This document shows positions 8,868 to 17,065 of a stretch of DNA of 64,000 bases, one piece after another. This DNA comes from Burkholderiales bacterium. GTDB lineage: Bacteria > Pseudomonadota > Gammaproteobacteria > Burkholderiales > Burkholderiaceae_C. The stretch is from positions 186,001 to 250,000 of the forward strand of contig JAGWTR010000002.1 of NCBI GenBank assembly GCA_028868855.1, read 5' to 3'. The position numbers were made by a program, and so were the translations under genes. Below the pieces are notes generated by a model, which saw only the letters and a program-made list of their open reading frames with translations, was not told the origin of the DNA and made no database searches. Within the stretch, counting starts at the first letter, position 1. Every line of letters starts with the position of its first letter.

Positions 8868-10598
8868 ATGGCAGGTACTCGGCAGTCGCGCGCAAAAAAA
8901 ATGGTCCCCCCCGGCGGCGAATCGCCGATCCTTGAAGCGAAAGGCCTGGCATTGGGCCAAAGTGTGGGGGCTAGTTTGCAGTCCATCGCCGGCTTGACCG
9001 TTCCCCCGGAGGCGCTGTCGCAGATCCAGAAAGACTATGTTGACCAGGCCGCCAGCTTGTGGAACCAGGCGCTGGAGCATCCCGATCAGTGGAGCATCAA
9101 GGATCGCCGCTTTGCCTCGCCTGAATGGACGAGCAACCCTGGCAGTGCCTTCCTGGCGTCCATGTACCTGCTCAATGCCAACACCTTGAAGCGCATGGCC
9201 GACAGCCTGAGCGGCGATGGAAAGGCGCGTGACCGCGTGCGCTTTGCCGTGCAGCAATGGGTGGATGCGGCCTCACCGTCGAACTTCCTGGCGCTCAATC
9301 CCGAAGCGCAGAAGAAGGCCCTTGAAACCAAGGGCGAAAGCATCACTCAAGGCTTGCAGCATCTGTTGCATGACGTGGGCCAAGGGCACCTGTCGCAAAC
9401 CGACGAAACCGTGTTCGAGGTCGGGCGCAACGTGGCCACCACCGAAGGCTCGGTCGTGTTCGAGAACGAGCTGATCCAGCTGATCGAATACAAGCCCTTG
9501 ACCGAGCAGGTCTACAAGACGCCGTTTTTGTTCGTGCCGCCGTGCATCAACAAGTTCTACATCCTGGACCTGCAGCCCGAAAACTCGCTGATCCGCTATG
9601 CGGTCTCGCAAGGGCACCGGGTCTTCGTGATCAGTTGGGTCAATGCCGACGACAGTCTGGCCAAGGCCACCTGGGACGACTACATCGAAAAGGGTGTCAT
9701 CCAGGCCATCAATGTCAGCCGTGATATTGCCGGCACGGAACAGGTGAACGCCCTGGGCTTCTGCGTGGGCGGAACCTTGCTGGCCACGGCCACGGCGGTC
9801 CTGGCCGCGCGGGGCGAGAAACCCGTGGCCAGTTTGACCTTGCTGACAGCCTTCCTGGACTTTTTCAATACCGGCACACTGGACTTGTTCATTGACGAGG
9901 CCATGGTGCAGTTGCGCGAGTCCAGCCTTGGTGAGCGCAGCCCCGAAGGTGGTGGCCTGATGCGTGGCGGGGAATTGGCGGCCACGTTCTCCTTCCTGCG
10001 TGCCAATGACCTGGTCTGGAATTACGTGGTGGGCAACTACCTCAAAGGTGAGAAGCCTCCGGCGTTTGACCTGCTTTACTGGAACAGCGACAGTACCAAC
10101 CTGCCTGGGCCCATGTATTGCTGGTATTTGCGAAACACCTATCTGGAAAACAAGCTGGTTCAACCCAATGCCACCACCGTGTGTGGTCAGTCGGTCGACC
10201 TGCGCCGACTGGACATGCCCACGTTCGTTTATGGTTCACGCGAAGACCACATCGTGCCGTGGGATGGCGCTTACGCCTCAACGCAAGTGCTGAAGGGCGA
10301 CATCACCTTTGTGCTGGGTGCCTCAGGCCACATCGCGGGGGTTATCAATCCACCGCAGAGCAACAAGCGCAGTCACTGGACCACGCCTGCGGGTACGCGC
10401 ATCTTGCCGGGCACGGCTCAGGAATGGATGGCCACTGCCCAGGAGCACGCGGGCAGCTGGTGGCCGACCTGGTCGGAGTGGCTGGCCAAGCAAGCCAGTG
10501 CTGGCGGCAAGGTGGCCGCGCCCAAGCAAGCGGGCAGCAAGAAATATCGACCGATTGAAGCTGCGCCGGGTCGCTACGTCTTGCGCAAGGCGGGATGA
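8868..10598 (+). CDS. phaC: Class I poly(3-hydroxyalkanoate) synthase
   Basis: 576 residues. The N-terminal PhaC domain is followed by an alpha/beta hydrolase core. The catalytic triad can be read directly: Cys299 in the lipase-like box GFCVGG, Asp460 in YGSREDHIVPW and His488 in GASGHIAGVINP. It polymerises 3-hydroxyacyl-CoA, here 3-hydroxybutyryl-CoA from PhaA and PhaB, into storage granules. Length and motifs are class I (single subunit, Cupriavidus type). First gene of phaC-phaA-phaB; phaA starts 47 bp after it. The basic N-terminus (TRQSRAKK) is normal for the class. No phasin or phaR gene is in the window. Confidence 0.97.
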   Translation: MAGTRQSRAKKMVPPGGESPILEAKGLALGQSVGASLQSIAGLTVPPEALSQIQKDYVDQAASLWNQALEHPDQWSIKDRRFASPEWTSNPGSAFLASMYLLNANTLKRMADSLSGDGKARDRVRFAVQQWVDAASPSNFLALNPEAQKKALETKGESITQGLQHLLHDVGQGHLSQTDETVFEVGRNVATTEGSVVFENELIQLIEYKPLTEQVYKTPFLFVPPCINKFYILDLQPENSLIRYAVSQGHRVFVISWVNADDSLAKATWDDYIEKGVIQAINVSRDIAGTEQVNALGFCVGGTLLATATAVLAARGEKPVASLTLLTAFLDFFNTGTLDLFIDEAMVQLRESSLGERSPEGGGLMRGGELAATFSFLRANDLVWNYVVGNYLKGEKPPAFDLLYWNSDSTNLPGPMYCWYLRNTYLENKLVQPNATTVCGQSVDLRRLDMPTFVYGSREDHIVPWDGAYASTQVLKGDITFVLGASGHIAGVINPPQSNKRSHWTTPAGTRILPGTAQEWMATAQEHAGSWWPTWSEWLAKQASAGGKVAAPKQAGSKKYRPIEAAPGRYVLRKAG

Positions 10599-10645
10599 AC
10601 GCGCATCATTTTTTAAAGCATCTTTGTTGAACAAGGGGAACTCGC

Positions 10646-11824
10646 ATGAATGACATCGTGATCGTTGCTGCTGCCCGCACGGCCGTGGGCAAGTTTGGCG
10701 GCACCCTGGCCAAGACACCGGCCGCTGATTTGGGCGCGCTGGTGATCGCAGACCTGCTCAAGCGCGCCAAGCTGACGGGCGATCAGATCAGCGAAGTGAT
10801 CCTGGGTCAGGTGCTGCAAGCCGGGTGTGGCCAAAATCCGGCACGTCAGGCCGCCATCAAGGCAGGCTTGCCACACGGGGTGCCGGCCTACACCATCAAC
10901 AAAGTGTGCGGCTCGGGCCTGAAGGCCGTGATGCTGGCGGTGCAGTCCATACGTGATGGCGACTCCGACATCGTCATTGCGGGCGGCCAGGAAAGCATGA
11001 GTCTGTCGCCGCACGTACTGCCCGGTTCGCGTGATGGTCAGCGCATGGGCAATTGGCAAATGGTGGACTCCATGATCAACGATGGTCTGTGGGACGTCTA
11101 CAACCAATACCACATGGGCATTACCGCTGAAAACGTGGCCAAGCAATACAGCATCAGCCGCGAACAGCAAGACGCGTTGGCCCTGGCTTCGCAGCAGAAG
11201 GCGACCGCCGCCGTCGACTCGGGCCGTTTCAAGGACGAGATCGTGCCGGTGCTGATCCCTCAGCGCAAGGGCGACCCCGTGGTCTTTGACACCGACGAAT
11301 ACGTCAACCGAAAAACGAGTGCCGAGGTGCTGGCGGGCTTGCGTCCGGCTTTTGACAAGGCAGGTTCGGTGACGGCTGGCAATGCATCTGGCCTGAACGA
11401 CGGGGCAGCGGCCGTCATGGTCATGAGCGCGAAAAAAGCGCAGCAATTGGGTTTGGCGCCCTTGGCCCGCATTGCCTCCTACGCCAGCGCGGCCCTGGAT
11501 CCAGCCTACATGGGCATGGGCCCAGTGCCTGCGTCGCGCCGCGCTCTGGAGCGCGCCGGTTGGAAGGCCGCTGAGCTGGATTTGCTGGAAATCAATGAAG
11601 CCTTTGCGGCCCAGGCCTGCGCGGTGCACAAGGAAATGGGCTGGGACACCAGCAAGGTCAATGTCAACGGTGGGGCGATCGCCATTGGGCACCCCATTGG
11701 CGCGTCAGGTTGCCGAATTTTGGTCACCTTGCTGCATGAAATGCAAAAGCGCGACGCCAAGAAAGGCATTGCTTCCTTGTGCATCGGTGGCGGGATGGGC
11801 GTGGCACTGACGGTTGAGCGCTGA
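10646..11824 (+). CDS. phaA: Acetyl-CoA acetyltransferase (beta-ketothiolase)
   Basis: 392 residues, standard thiolase length. The nucleophile is Cys88 in [11 protein letters not shown]. The C-terminal catalytic His and Cys lie in [14 protein letters not shown] and [13 protein letters not shown]. It condenses two acetyl-CoA to acetoacetyl-CoA, the first step of PHB synthesis. An AGGGGAACTCGC ribosome binding region precedes the ATG. Middle gene of the pha operon. Confidence 0.97.
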   Translation: MNDIVIVAAARTAVGKFGGTLAKTPAADLGALVIADLLKRAKLTGDQISEVILGQVLQAGCGQNPARQAAIKAGLPHGVPAYTINKVCGSGLKAVMLAVQSIRDGDSDIVIAGGQESMSLSPHVLPGSRDGQRMGNWQMVDSMINDGLWDVYNQYHMGITAENVAKQYSISREQQDALALASQQKATAAVDSGRFKDEIVPVLIPQRKGDPVVFDTDEYVNRKTSAEVLAGLRPAFDKAGSVTAGNASGLNDGAAAVMVMSAKKAQQLGLAPLARIASYASAALDPAYMGMGPVPASRRALERAGWKAAELDLLEINEAFAAQACAVHKEMGWDTSKVNVNGGAIAIGHPIGASGCRILVTLLHEMQKRDAKKGIASLCIGGGMGVALTVER

Positions 11825-11878
11825 AAGCAGCGCTAGGATAATCGGACACTCGAAGCTTATTAACAGGAGGAGCATTCC

Positions 11879-12616
11879 ATGACTAAGAAAGTAGCCTACG
11901 TGACTGGCGGGATGGGGGGCATTGGCACTTCGATTTGCCAGCGTCTGCACAAAGATGGTTTCACGGTGATTGCTGGCTGCGGGCCCAGCCGTGACTTCAC
12001 GAAATGGCTCGATGAGCAAAAGGCGCTGGGCTACACTTTTTATGCCTCCGTGGGCAATGTGTCCGATTGGGACTCCACCGTGGAAGCCTTCAAGAAGGTT
12101 CGCGCCGAGCATGGCCCCATTGATGTGCTGGTCAATAACGCGGGCATCACACGGGACGGCATGTTCCGCAAAATGGCCAAGGCTGACTGGGACGCGGTGA
12201 TCGACACCAATCTCAATAGCATGTTCAACGTGACCAAGCAGGTCATCGACGACATGGTTGACCGTGGCTGGGGCCGCATCATCAACATCAGTTCAGTCAA
12301 TGGTGAAAAGGGTCAGTTCGGTCAGACCAACTATTCGGCGGCGAAGGCGGGCATGCATGGCTTCACCATGGCGCTGGCCCAGGAAGTGGCCAACAAGGGC
12401 GTGACCGTGAACACGGTGTCGCCAGGCTACATCGGCACGGAAATGGTGCGGGCCATCCGTCAGGACGTGCTGGACAAGATCGTCGCCACGATCCCAGTTA
12501 AGCGCCTGGGCACACCTGAGGACATCGCCTCGATGGTGTCCTGGGTGGCTGGCGATGAGTCAGGCTTCGCCACCGGTGCCGATTTCTCGGTCAATGGCGG
12601 TCTGCACATGGGTTGA
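11879..12616 (+). CDS. phaB: Acetoacetyl-CoA reductase (NADPH)
   Basis: 245-residue short-chain dehydrogenase. It has the cofactor loop TGGMGGIG at residues 9-16, NNAG near 88, and the Ser...Tyr-x3-Lys catalytic set (NISSVNGEKGQ, then NYSAAKAG). The C-terminus GFATGADFSVNGGLHMG is typical of PhaB/FabG relatives. Position after phaA and the PhaB-like start favour PhaB over FabG. A strong AGGAGGAG ribosome binding site precedes the ATG. It supplies (R)-3-hydroxybutyryl-CoA to PhaC. A strong terminator follows 40 bp after the stop. Confidence 0.96.
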   Translation: MTKKVAYVTGGMGGIGTSICQRLHKDGFTVIAGCGPSRDFTKWLDEQKALGYTFYASVGNVSDWDSTVEAFKKVRAEHGPIDVLVNNAGITRDGMFRKMAKADWDAVIDTNLNSMFNVTKQVIDDMVDRGWGRIINISSVNGEKGQFGQTNYSAAKAGMHGFTMALAQEVANKGVTVNTVSPGYIGTEMVRAIRQDVLDKIVATIPVKRLGTPEDIASMVSWVAGDESGFATGADFSVNGGLHMG

Positions 12617-12656
12617 TGTGAGTGGGCGGTGGGCCCAAGTGGCTTCTGCCAATTCA

Positions 12657-12690
12657 AGCCCCGCAGGCAGTGATGCCTCGGGGCTTTTCT
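12657..12690 (+). terminator. Rho-independent terminator of the pha operon
   Basis: AGCCCCG (12657-12663) pairs with CGGGGCT (12679-12685). An inner stem AGGCA/TGCCT (12665-12669 with 12674-12678) closes on a GTGA loop, and TTTTCT follows. It is a long GC-rich hairpin with a T run, placed 40 bp after the phaB stop, and may also act on the opposite-strand gene that ends at 12694. Confidence 0.88.
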
Positions 12691-12693
12691 TCT

Positions 12694-12930
12694 TCAGGCG
12701 GCCGCTTCCTGTTCGAGAACCAGTCGGTCCAGGGCCGCGCAGACATCGGAAAAACGCCCTGTGATGACAGTGCGTCGCGCATCTGACGGGTCGCTGCAAA
12801 TGCGCAGGCGCCGAGGCAACACAAGGGGGCTGAGGCGTTCAGCCGCCAGCTTGGGTTCGGTTCGAACCACGCCAGGACGGATGGCTGGCGATGAACGGAG
12901 GAAGAAAGCACGAGCAAGGTGATGGATCAT
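12694..12930 (-). CDS. Small conserved-looking protein next to lexA
   Basis: 78 residues from the ATG at 12930, chosen because GGAG lies seven bases upstream; the longer reading has no such site. The protein is basic in the middle (LSPLVLPRRLRICSD) and ends TVITGRFSDVCAALDRLVLEQEAAA. From memory, similar C-termini occur in small lexA-linked proteins of other Burkholderiales, but no function is known to me. It converges on phaB and shares the terminator region. Confidence 0.55.
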   Translation of the reverse strand: MIHHLARAFFLRSSPAIRPGVVRTEPKLAAERLSPLVLPRRLRICSDPSDARRTVITGRFSDVCAALDRLVLEQEAAA

Positions 12931-13075
12931 GGAGAACTCCGGCAACAGCAATTGAAGTTCGGCAGGATTCCAGGGGTGACGCCAGCGCGCGGGACTGCAC
13001 TCTCGGATGAGCGTGCAAATGCCCGCCACCCGCACGGTGGCGTTGTGAATAAAAAATACGAACAGGCCTGCTGAA

Positions 13076-13789
13076 CTACATCAGCAATTGATTGCGGATC
13101 AGGCCCACGGCCAACCCTTCGAGTTCGAAATCCGGGTGGTCTGATGGCACCACAATGGGTTGGAAGTCCGGGTTTTCTGGCAGCAGTTCAATGCCTTGAG
13201 ACGTGCGCTTGAACCGCTTGACGGTGACTTCATCGCCAAGTCGCGCCACGACGATCTGGCCATTGCGGGCCTCGCGTGTGCGGGCCACGGCCAGCAGGTC
13301 GCCATCCAGAATGCCGATGTCTTTCATGCTCATGCCGCGTACCCGCAAAAGATAGTCTGGGCGTTTGCTGAACAGGCTGGGTTCAACCGAGTAGGTTTGT
13401 TCAATGTGTTCTTGCGCCAAGATGGGGCTGCCCGCCGCAACACGCCCCACGAGGGGCAGCACCAGCTGCTCCAAGCCTGGCAAGTTCAGATTGAAGGGGA
13501 TGCCAGAAGGGTGGTCCGCCACATCGCCGGCCGTTTTCTTGCGGGTTTCGTTGACGGTGCGCAGTGTGCCGGCCTTGAGTCGGATGCCCCGCGAGGTGCC
13601 GCCCAGCAACTCGATGACGCCCTTGCGCGCCAGTGCCTGCAGGTGTTCTTCAGCGGCATTGGCCGAACGGAAACCCAATTGCGCTGCGATCTCGGCCCGA
13701 GTGGGGGGGGCGCCAGTGCGGGCAATGGCACGTTGGATCAGCTCGAAGATTTCTTGCTGGCGCGGTGTGAGTTTGGGTTTATCGTTCAT
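13076..13789 (-). CDS. lexA: LexA, SOS-response repressor/autoprotease
   Basis: 237 residues, longer than the roughly 200 of E. coli because of an insert between the winged helix (about 1-72) and the protease domain. Self-cleavage site Ala119-Gly120 (VGRVAAGSP), nucleophile Ser154 (RGMSMKD) and general base Lys191 (EVTVKRF); the Ser-Lys spacing of 37 equals that in E. coli LexA. It represses DNA-damage genes until RecA filaments trigger cleavage. Two SOS boxes lie just upstream, so it is autoregulated. A run of eight G on the plus strand (13703-13710) encodes a Pro pair in the DNA-binding domain. Confidence 0.97.
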   Translation of the reverse strand: MNDKPKLTPRQQEIFELIQRAIARTGAPPTRAEIAAQLGFRSANAAEEHLQALARKGVIELLGGTSRGIRLKAGTLRTVNETRKKTAGDVADHPSGIPFNLNLPGLEQLVLPLVGRVAAGSPILAQEHIEQTYSVEPSLFSKRPDYLLRVRGMSMKDIGILDGDLLAVARTREARNGQIVVARLGDEVTVKRFKRTSQGIELLPENPDFQPIVVPSDHPDFELEGLAVGLIRNQLLM

Positions 13790-13824
13790 CGGGCTGAATG
13801 ATCTGGTCGTGGCTGGATGGCTTG

Positions 13825-13840
13825 CTGTTAGTTTATACAG
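13825..13840. promoter_or_regulatory. LexA operator (SOS box 1)
   Basis: CTGTTAGTTTATACAG is an exact CTGT-N8-ACAG SOS box. It lies 36 bp upstream of the lexA start codon, where it would overlap the lexA promoter, and 40 bp upstream of the divergent asparaginase gene. Confidence 0.9.
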
Positions 13841-13842
13841 TG

Positions 13843-13858
13843 CTGTTGATTTGTCCAG
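13843..13858. promoter_or_regulatory. Probable second LexA operator (SOS box 2)
   Basis: CTGTTGATTTGTCCAG fits CTGT-N8-CCAG, one mismatch from the SOS consensus, and begins two bases after box 1. Paired boxes in front of lexA are known from E. coli. The box ends 21 bp before the ATG of the asparaginase gene, so both divergent genes could be controlled. Confidence 0.7.
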
Positions 13859-13879
13859 TATTTTTAAAGGGGGCGTTGT

Positions 13880-14878
13880 ATGAACGTGAAATCACCGATG
13901 GCTGTGGCGAAGGTCGTGGTTTTGGGCACGGGCGGCACGATCGCGGGAACCGGCACGGATCAAAAGGCGCTGACTTATCAGGCCGCGCAACTGGGCGTGG
14001 ACGAGGTGGTGGAGCAAGTCACGTCGGCGGCGGCTGATCTGGCTGGGATTCCGGTGGAGTCGCTGCAGGTGGCGCAGATCGACAGCAAGGACATGGATTG
14101 GTCCGTGTGGCAGGACCTGGCGCGAGCGCTTCAGGCGGAGTTGGCTCGTGAGGAGGTGGGGGCCATTGTCATCACGCATGGCACTGACACGCTGGAAGAA
14201 ACGGCCTTTTTGCTCGACCGCCTGCTGGATGTGAGCAAGCCCATTGTGCTGACCGCCGCAATGCGCCCGGCCACTTCTGATGAGGCCGATGGCCCGCGCA
14301 ACCTCCATGATGCCTTGCGGGTGGCGCACGCGGCAGCCCGCCAGGGGCAGGCGGGCGTGGTCGTGGTGATGGCGGGCAAGGTGTGGCCGGGTCGCTCCGT
14401 GCGCAAGGTGCAGAGCTGTCAGATCGATGCGTTTGACGGCGGTGGATGCGCGCCCTTGGGCCTGATCACTGACAGCGGCGCTATCACGGATACAAAGGAC
14501 TGGCCGACGCCGGGCGGTGGCGGCTGGGCTTGTCTGATGGCAGACCAGCCGCCCCGCGTCGAGATCGTCACCAGTCATGCGGGTGCGGACGGCTGGGTGG
14601 TCGACGCTTTGTTGGCCCAGCCTTTGGCGGGAGAGCTCAAAGGCTTGGTCGTGGCAGGCACGGGCCACGGCACCATTCATCGTGGTTTGGTGCGGGCATT
14701 GCTGGCGGCCGAGGAGCGGGGCGTGCGAATATGGCGCAGCACGCGGGTGGCGTACGGCGGTGTCGATTTCCGCGAGGGGGATCGCTGGCCGGCGGCTGGG
14801 ACGCTGACGCCCGCTCAAGTGCGGGTGGCGTTGATGCTCGATTTGATGGGCATCCCCTCGGCGGGGATCAGGGCTTGA
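13880..14878 (+). CDS. L-asparaginase (bacterial type I/II family)
   Basis: 332 residues. The N-terminal nucleophile motif is GTGGTIAG with Thr20, and the second catalytic pair is Thr102-Asp103 in [13 protein letters not shown]. The block [19 protein letters not shown] near 125-143 is also typical. It hydrolyses Asn to Asp and ammonia. No signal peptide is evident, so it is probably cytoplasmic, although the sequence resembles type II enzymes. An AAAGGGGGC ribosome binding site is present. The upstream region is shared with lexA and holds two SOS boxes. The 3' end overlaps the convergent cupredoxin-like gene by 11 bp. Confidence 0.92.
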   Translation: MNVKSPMAVAKVVVLGTGGTIAGTGTDQKALTYQAAQLGVDEVVEQVTSAAADLAGIPVESLQVAQIDSKDMDWSVWQDLARALQAELAREEVGAIVITHGTDTLEETAFLLDRLLDVSKPIVLTAAMRPATSDEADGPRNLHDALRVAHAAARQGQAGVVVVMAGKVWPGRSVRKVQSCQIDAFDGGGCAPLGLITDSGAITDTKDWPTPGGGGWACLMADQPPRVEIVTSHAGADGWVVDALLAQPLAGELKGLVVAGTGHGTIHRGLVRALLAAEERGVRIWRSTRVAYGGVDFREGDRWPAAGTLTPAQVRVALMLDLMGIPSAGIRA

Positions 14879-15479
14879 CGCGAACCGTGATGGCCTGAGC
14901 GCTGTTTACCTTGATGACGGACTCGATGTCCGGAGTGGCCTCTCCCAGAGAGGGCGTCCACACGCGCAGGCGGTGTTCTCCGGCAGGTAGGTCCAAGGTC
15001 ACCTGGCCGTCGTTGCCCGTCACGCCGAAGTAGGGTGTGTCGACCACGTGGATGTAGCCCAGCATCTTGTCGTGAATGTTGCAGCCCAGTGTGGCCGTGC
15101 CTGGTTTGTCAAAAATCACCGGGGTGGCAGGTGTACCGGCATACAGCTTGATCTCGAAGCGCTTGACCGGCGAGAACGAGTACACATGGTGTCGAACGGT
15201 GTCGAAATTGGGAAACAGAACAGAGGTGCCTGTTTGCACCACCAACAGTGTGGGCGCAAAAGCGCGCCCCTTTTGCGCCATGTTGGCCGTGACCTCGGTT
15301 GGTGCCGTGGTGCGGGCCCCCTTGACCATGACCGACACGGCGGCATTGGCCAGGGGCTGGCCGCTCTCATTGGTGAGGTTGATGACTTGCGGCGCCGCAT
15401 GGACGCAAACGGCCAGTGCCTGGCCGATCAGGACGGTAAAAACGCGAGATAGGCTAAAGAAACTGGTGGGAGTGGGCAT
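14868..15479 (-). CDS. Exported cupredoxin-like 'methylamine utilization'-type protein
   Basis: 203 residues from the ATG at 15479 with a signal peptide ending near AVCVHAA. Residues about 30-65 look like a carboxypeptidase-regulatory-like beta domain (NESGQPLANAAVSVMV). A plastocyanin-like part follows, with candidate copper ligands His-His in FDTVRHHVYSF and Cys, His and Met in LGCNIHDKMLGYIHV. Proteins of this layout are often labelled methylamine utilization protein without evidence. It lies six bases downstream of the truncated hemoglobin gene on the same strand, so the two are surely cotranscribed. A periplasmic electron carrier or redox partner is a reasonable inference. Confidence 0.78.
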   Translation of the reverse strand: MPTPTSFFSLSRVFTVLIGQALAVCVHAAPQVINLTNESGQPLANAAVSVMVKGARTTAPTEVTANMAQKGRAFAPTLLVVQTGTSVLFPNFDTVRHHVYSFSPVKRFEIKLYAGTPATPVIFDKPGTATLGCNIHDKMLGYIHVVDTPYFGVTGNDGQVTLDLPAGEHRLRVWTPSLGEATPDIESVIKVNSAQAITVRVKP

Positions 15480-15488
15480 CAACAGGGA

Positions 15489-15983
15489 TCAGGAATTCTT
15501 GACAATGTCGCGGCGGGTCGGAGCCAGTCGGCGCAGCAATTCGTTTTTTGCGCTATTGGGGGCCTGGGTCTGGTTGATTTCCTCGCGCAGGGTCTCGACC
15601 ATGAGGTCAAATTCGGACCCCGTGATTTTCAGGTCTGCGTGCGAATTGGCCATGGTCTCGCCTTCATAGGCGCAGGGGCCATCCGCGACCTTGCACAGAT
15701 AGGCGGCCACGCTTTGCTTGAGATAACCGAGCTTGATGCCCTCGAAGGTGCGCTTGGTGCGAGGGTCGGTTGCGACGCGATCCATGGTGCGATCGCTGAC
15801 TTGCGTGATGACAGCGACGCCGCCCAGTTGCTGGTACAGGGAGTCTGTCTTCTGGGCATGGAGCGCTGATGAACAAGCCATCAGGCCGGCCACGGACCAA
15901 CTGACCGCCGTGCCCACCACCATGGCCATGACGTGGCGTTTTTTTTCGGGCGTGAGGTTAAACCTCAGATTTGAAAGATTCAT
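15489..15983 (-). CDS. Exported group 1 truncated hemoglobin
   Basis: 164 residues. A basic N-terminus and hydrophobic stretch (residues 18-37) are followed by LMACSSALHAQ, either a signal peptidase I site after ALHA or a weak lipobox at Cys37. The globin part (about 47-140) begins SLYQQLGG, as group 1 truncated hemoglobins do, and has the proximal His115 in MANSHADLKI. Heme-binding and O2/NO chemistry follow from the family. Export is the unusual point, since most trHbs are cytoplasmic. It forms an operon with the cupredoxin-like gene and is divergent from the DUF3034 gene 95 bp away. Confidence 0.85.
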   Translation of the reverse strand: MNLSNLRFNLTPEKKRHVMAMVVGTAVSWSVAGLMACSSALHAQKTDSLYQQLGGVAVITQVSDRTMDRVATDPRTKRTFEGIKLGYLKQSVAAYLCKVADGPCAYEGETMANSHADLKITGSEFDLMVETLREEINQTQAPNSAKNELLRRLAPTRRDIVKNS

Positions 15984-16078
15984 GCGGTTCGCCTATGGGC
16001 AGGAGGTCAGTTTTATCGCTCAATACTGACGCCAAACGGTCGATACCAATCGCTGAAATTGAAGGATTTTCCCTAACC

Positions 16079-16981
16079 ATGACAGATTTACAGCACGCTG
16101 CGCGAAGGCTTTATTGGTGCGCCAGGGTGGCTGCCGTGGCGACGCCAGGACTGGTGTGCGGACATGCTCTGGCGGGCGATCGATTGCTGGCCACCTGGGG
16201 GGTGACCGAGGTCGAAGGTGCCGGCGGTGGAGGGCTGACACCCTGGGCCACGATCGCCGGCAGTGGCAGCAGCAACCAGGTCGGCGGGTCGGCGTTCGTC
16301 ACACATTTGCGCACCAATGGCGGCTACGAGCTGAAGATCGCGGGGGCCGCTGTGGGCGTCCACGATCGGGTGGAACTGAGCATGGCGCGCTGGAGTCTGA
16401 AACTCAGCGATGTCGTCCCGGGTAAGTCACTGGAGATGAATGTGGTGGGCGCCAAGGTCCGTGTGGCGGGCGATGCGGTGTACGACCAGGATCGCTGGAT
16501 GCCCCAGATCAGCGTGGGTGCTCAGTACAAGAGCAATGACGATGCAAGCCTGGTCAAGACCGCACTGGGCGCCATGAGCAGCAGTGATGTGGATGTTTAT
16601 GCCACCGCCACCAAGTTGTGGCTGGGCGCTGCAGGCGGCTACAACGTGCTGGGTAATCTGACCTTGCGGCTGACCCGCGCCAACCAGTTTGGCCTGATCG
16701 GCTTTGGCGGCCAGGGGCACGATGGCCGACAGCTGATGTGGGAGGGGAGCCTGGGCACGATGCTGCGTGACGACCTGGTTGTGGGGGCGGAATACCGCAG
16801 CAAGCCCAACAACCTGGAGGCCACTGCCGCGATCCTGAAGGAGGACAGTGCCTGGGACCTCTTCGTGGCTTGGTTTCCCACCCGGACCATCAGTGTGACC
16901 GCTGCCTGGGTCAAGCTGGGCAACATCGCCAGTAAGCCTGACCAGGCCGGCCTGTATTTGTCGGGCCAATTGACCTTTTGA
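16079..16981 (+). CDS. DUF3034-family outer-membrane beta-barrel protein
   Basis: 300 residues from the ATG at 16079, with AAGGA twelve bases upstream. A signal peptide ends near GHALAGD. The mature protein opens with LLATWGVTEVEGAGGGGLTPW and continues as alternating amphipathic strands, ending in Phe (YLSGQLTF), which is the C-terminal signal of outer-membrane barrels. It matches my memory of DUF3034 proteins, whose function is unknown. It is divergent from the truncated hemoglobin gene, and together with the cupredoxin-like gene they form a recognisable set. Confidence 0.8.
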   Translation: MTDLQHAARRLYWCARVAAVATPGLVCGHALAGDRLLATWGVTEVEGAGGGGLTPWATIAGSGSSNQVGGSAFVTHLRTNGGYELKIAGAAVGVHDRVELSMARWSLKLSDVVPGKSLEMNVVGAKVRVAGDAVYDQDRWMPQISVGAQYKSNDDASLVKTALGAMSSSDVDVYATATKLWLGAAGGYNVLGNLTLRLTRANQFGLIGFGGQGHDGRQLMWEGSLGTMLRDDLVVGAEYRSKPNNLEATAAILKEDSAWDLFVAWFPTRTISVTAAWVKLGNIASKPDQAGLYLSGQLTF

Positions 16982-17031
16982 TTCAGCCGCCAGCGGCTCT
17001 GTCCTTTACAGTCCGCTTACGAACGCATCAC

Positions 17032-17043
17032 CGTTTGTAAACG
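17032..17043. promoter_or_regulatory. Inverted repeat upstream of macA
   Basis: CGTTT-GT-AAACG is a perfect 5-bp inverted repeat with a two-base spacer, 22 bp before the macA start codon. It could be an operator for an efflux regulator, but no regulator gene is adjacent and a repeat this short may be chance. Confidence 0.25.
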
Positions 17044-17065
17044 TAAATGGGTCAGACTGATTGGT

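Noticed and set aside
16985-16998. Hairpin AGCCG-CCAG-CGGCT after the DUF3034 gene
   Set aside because: The stem is only five bases and lacks a proper T run, so I do not call it a terminator.
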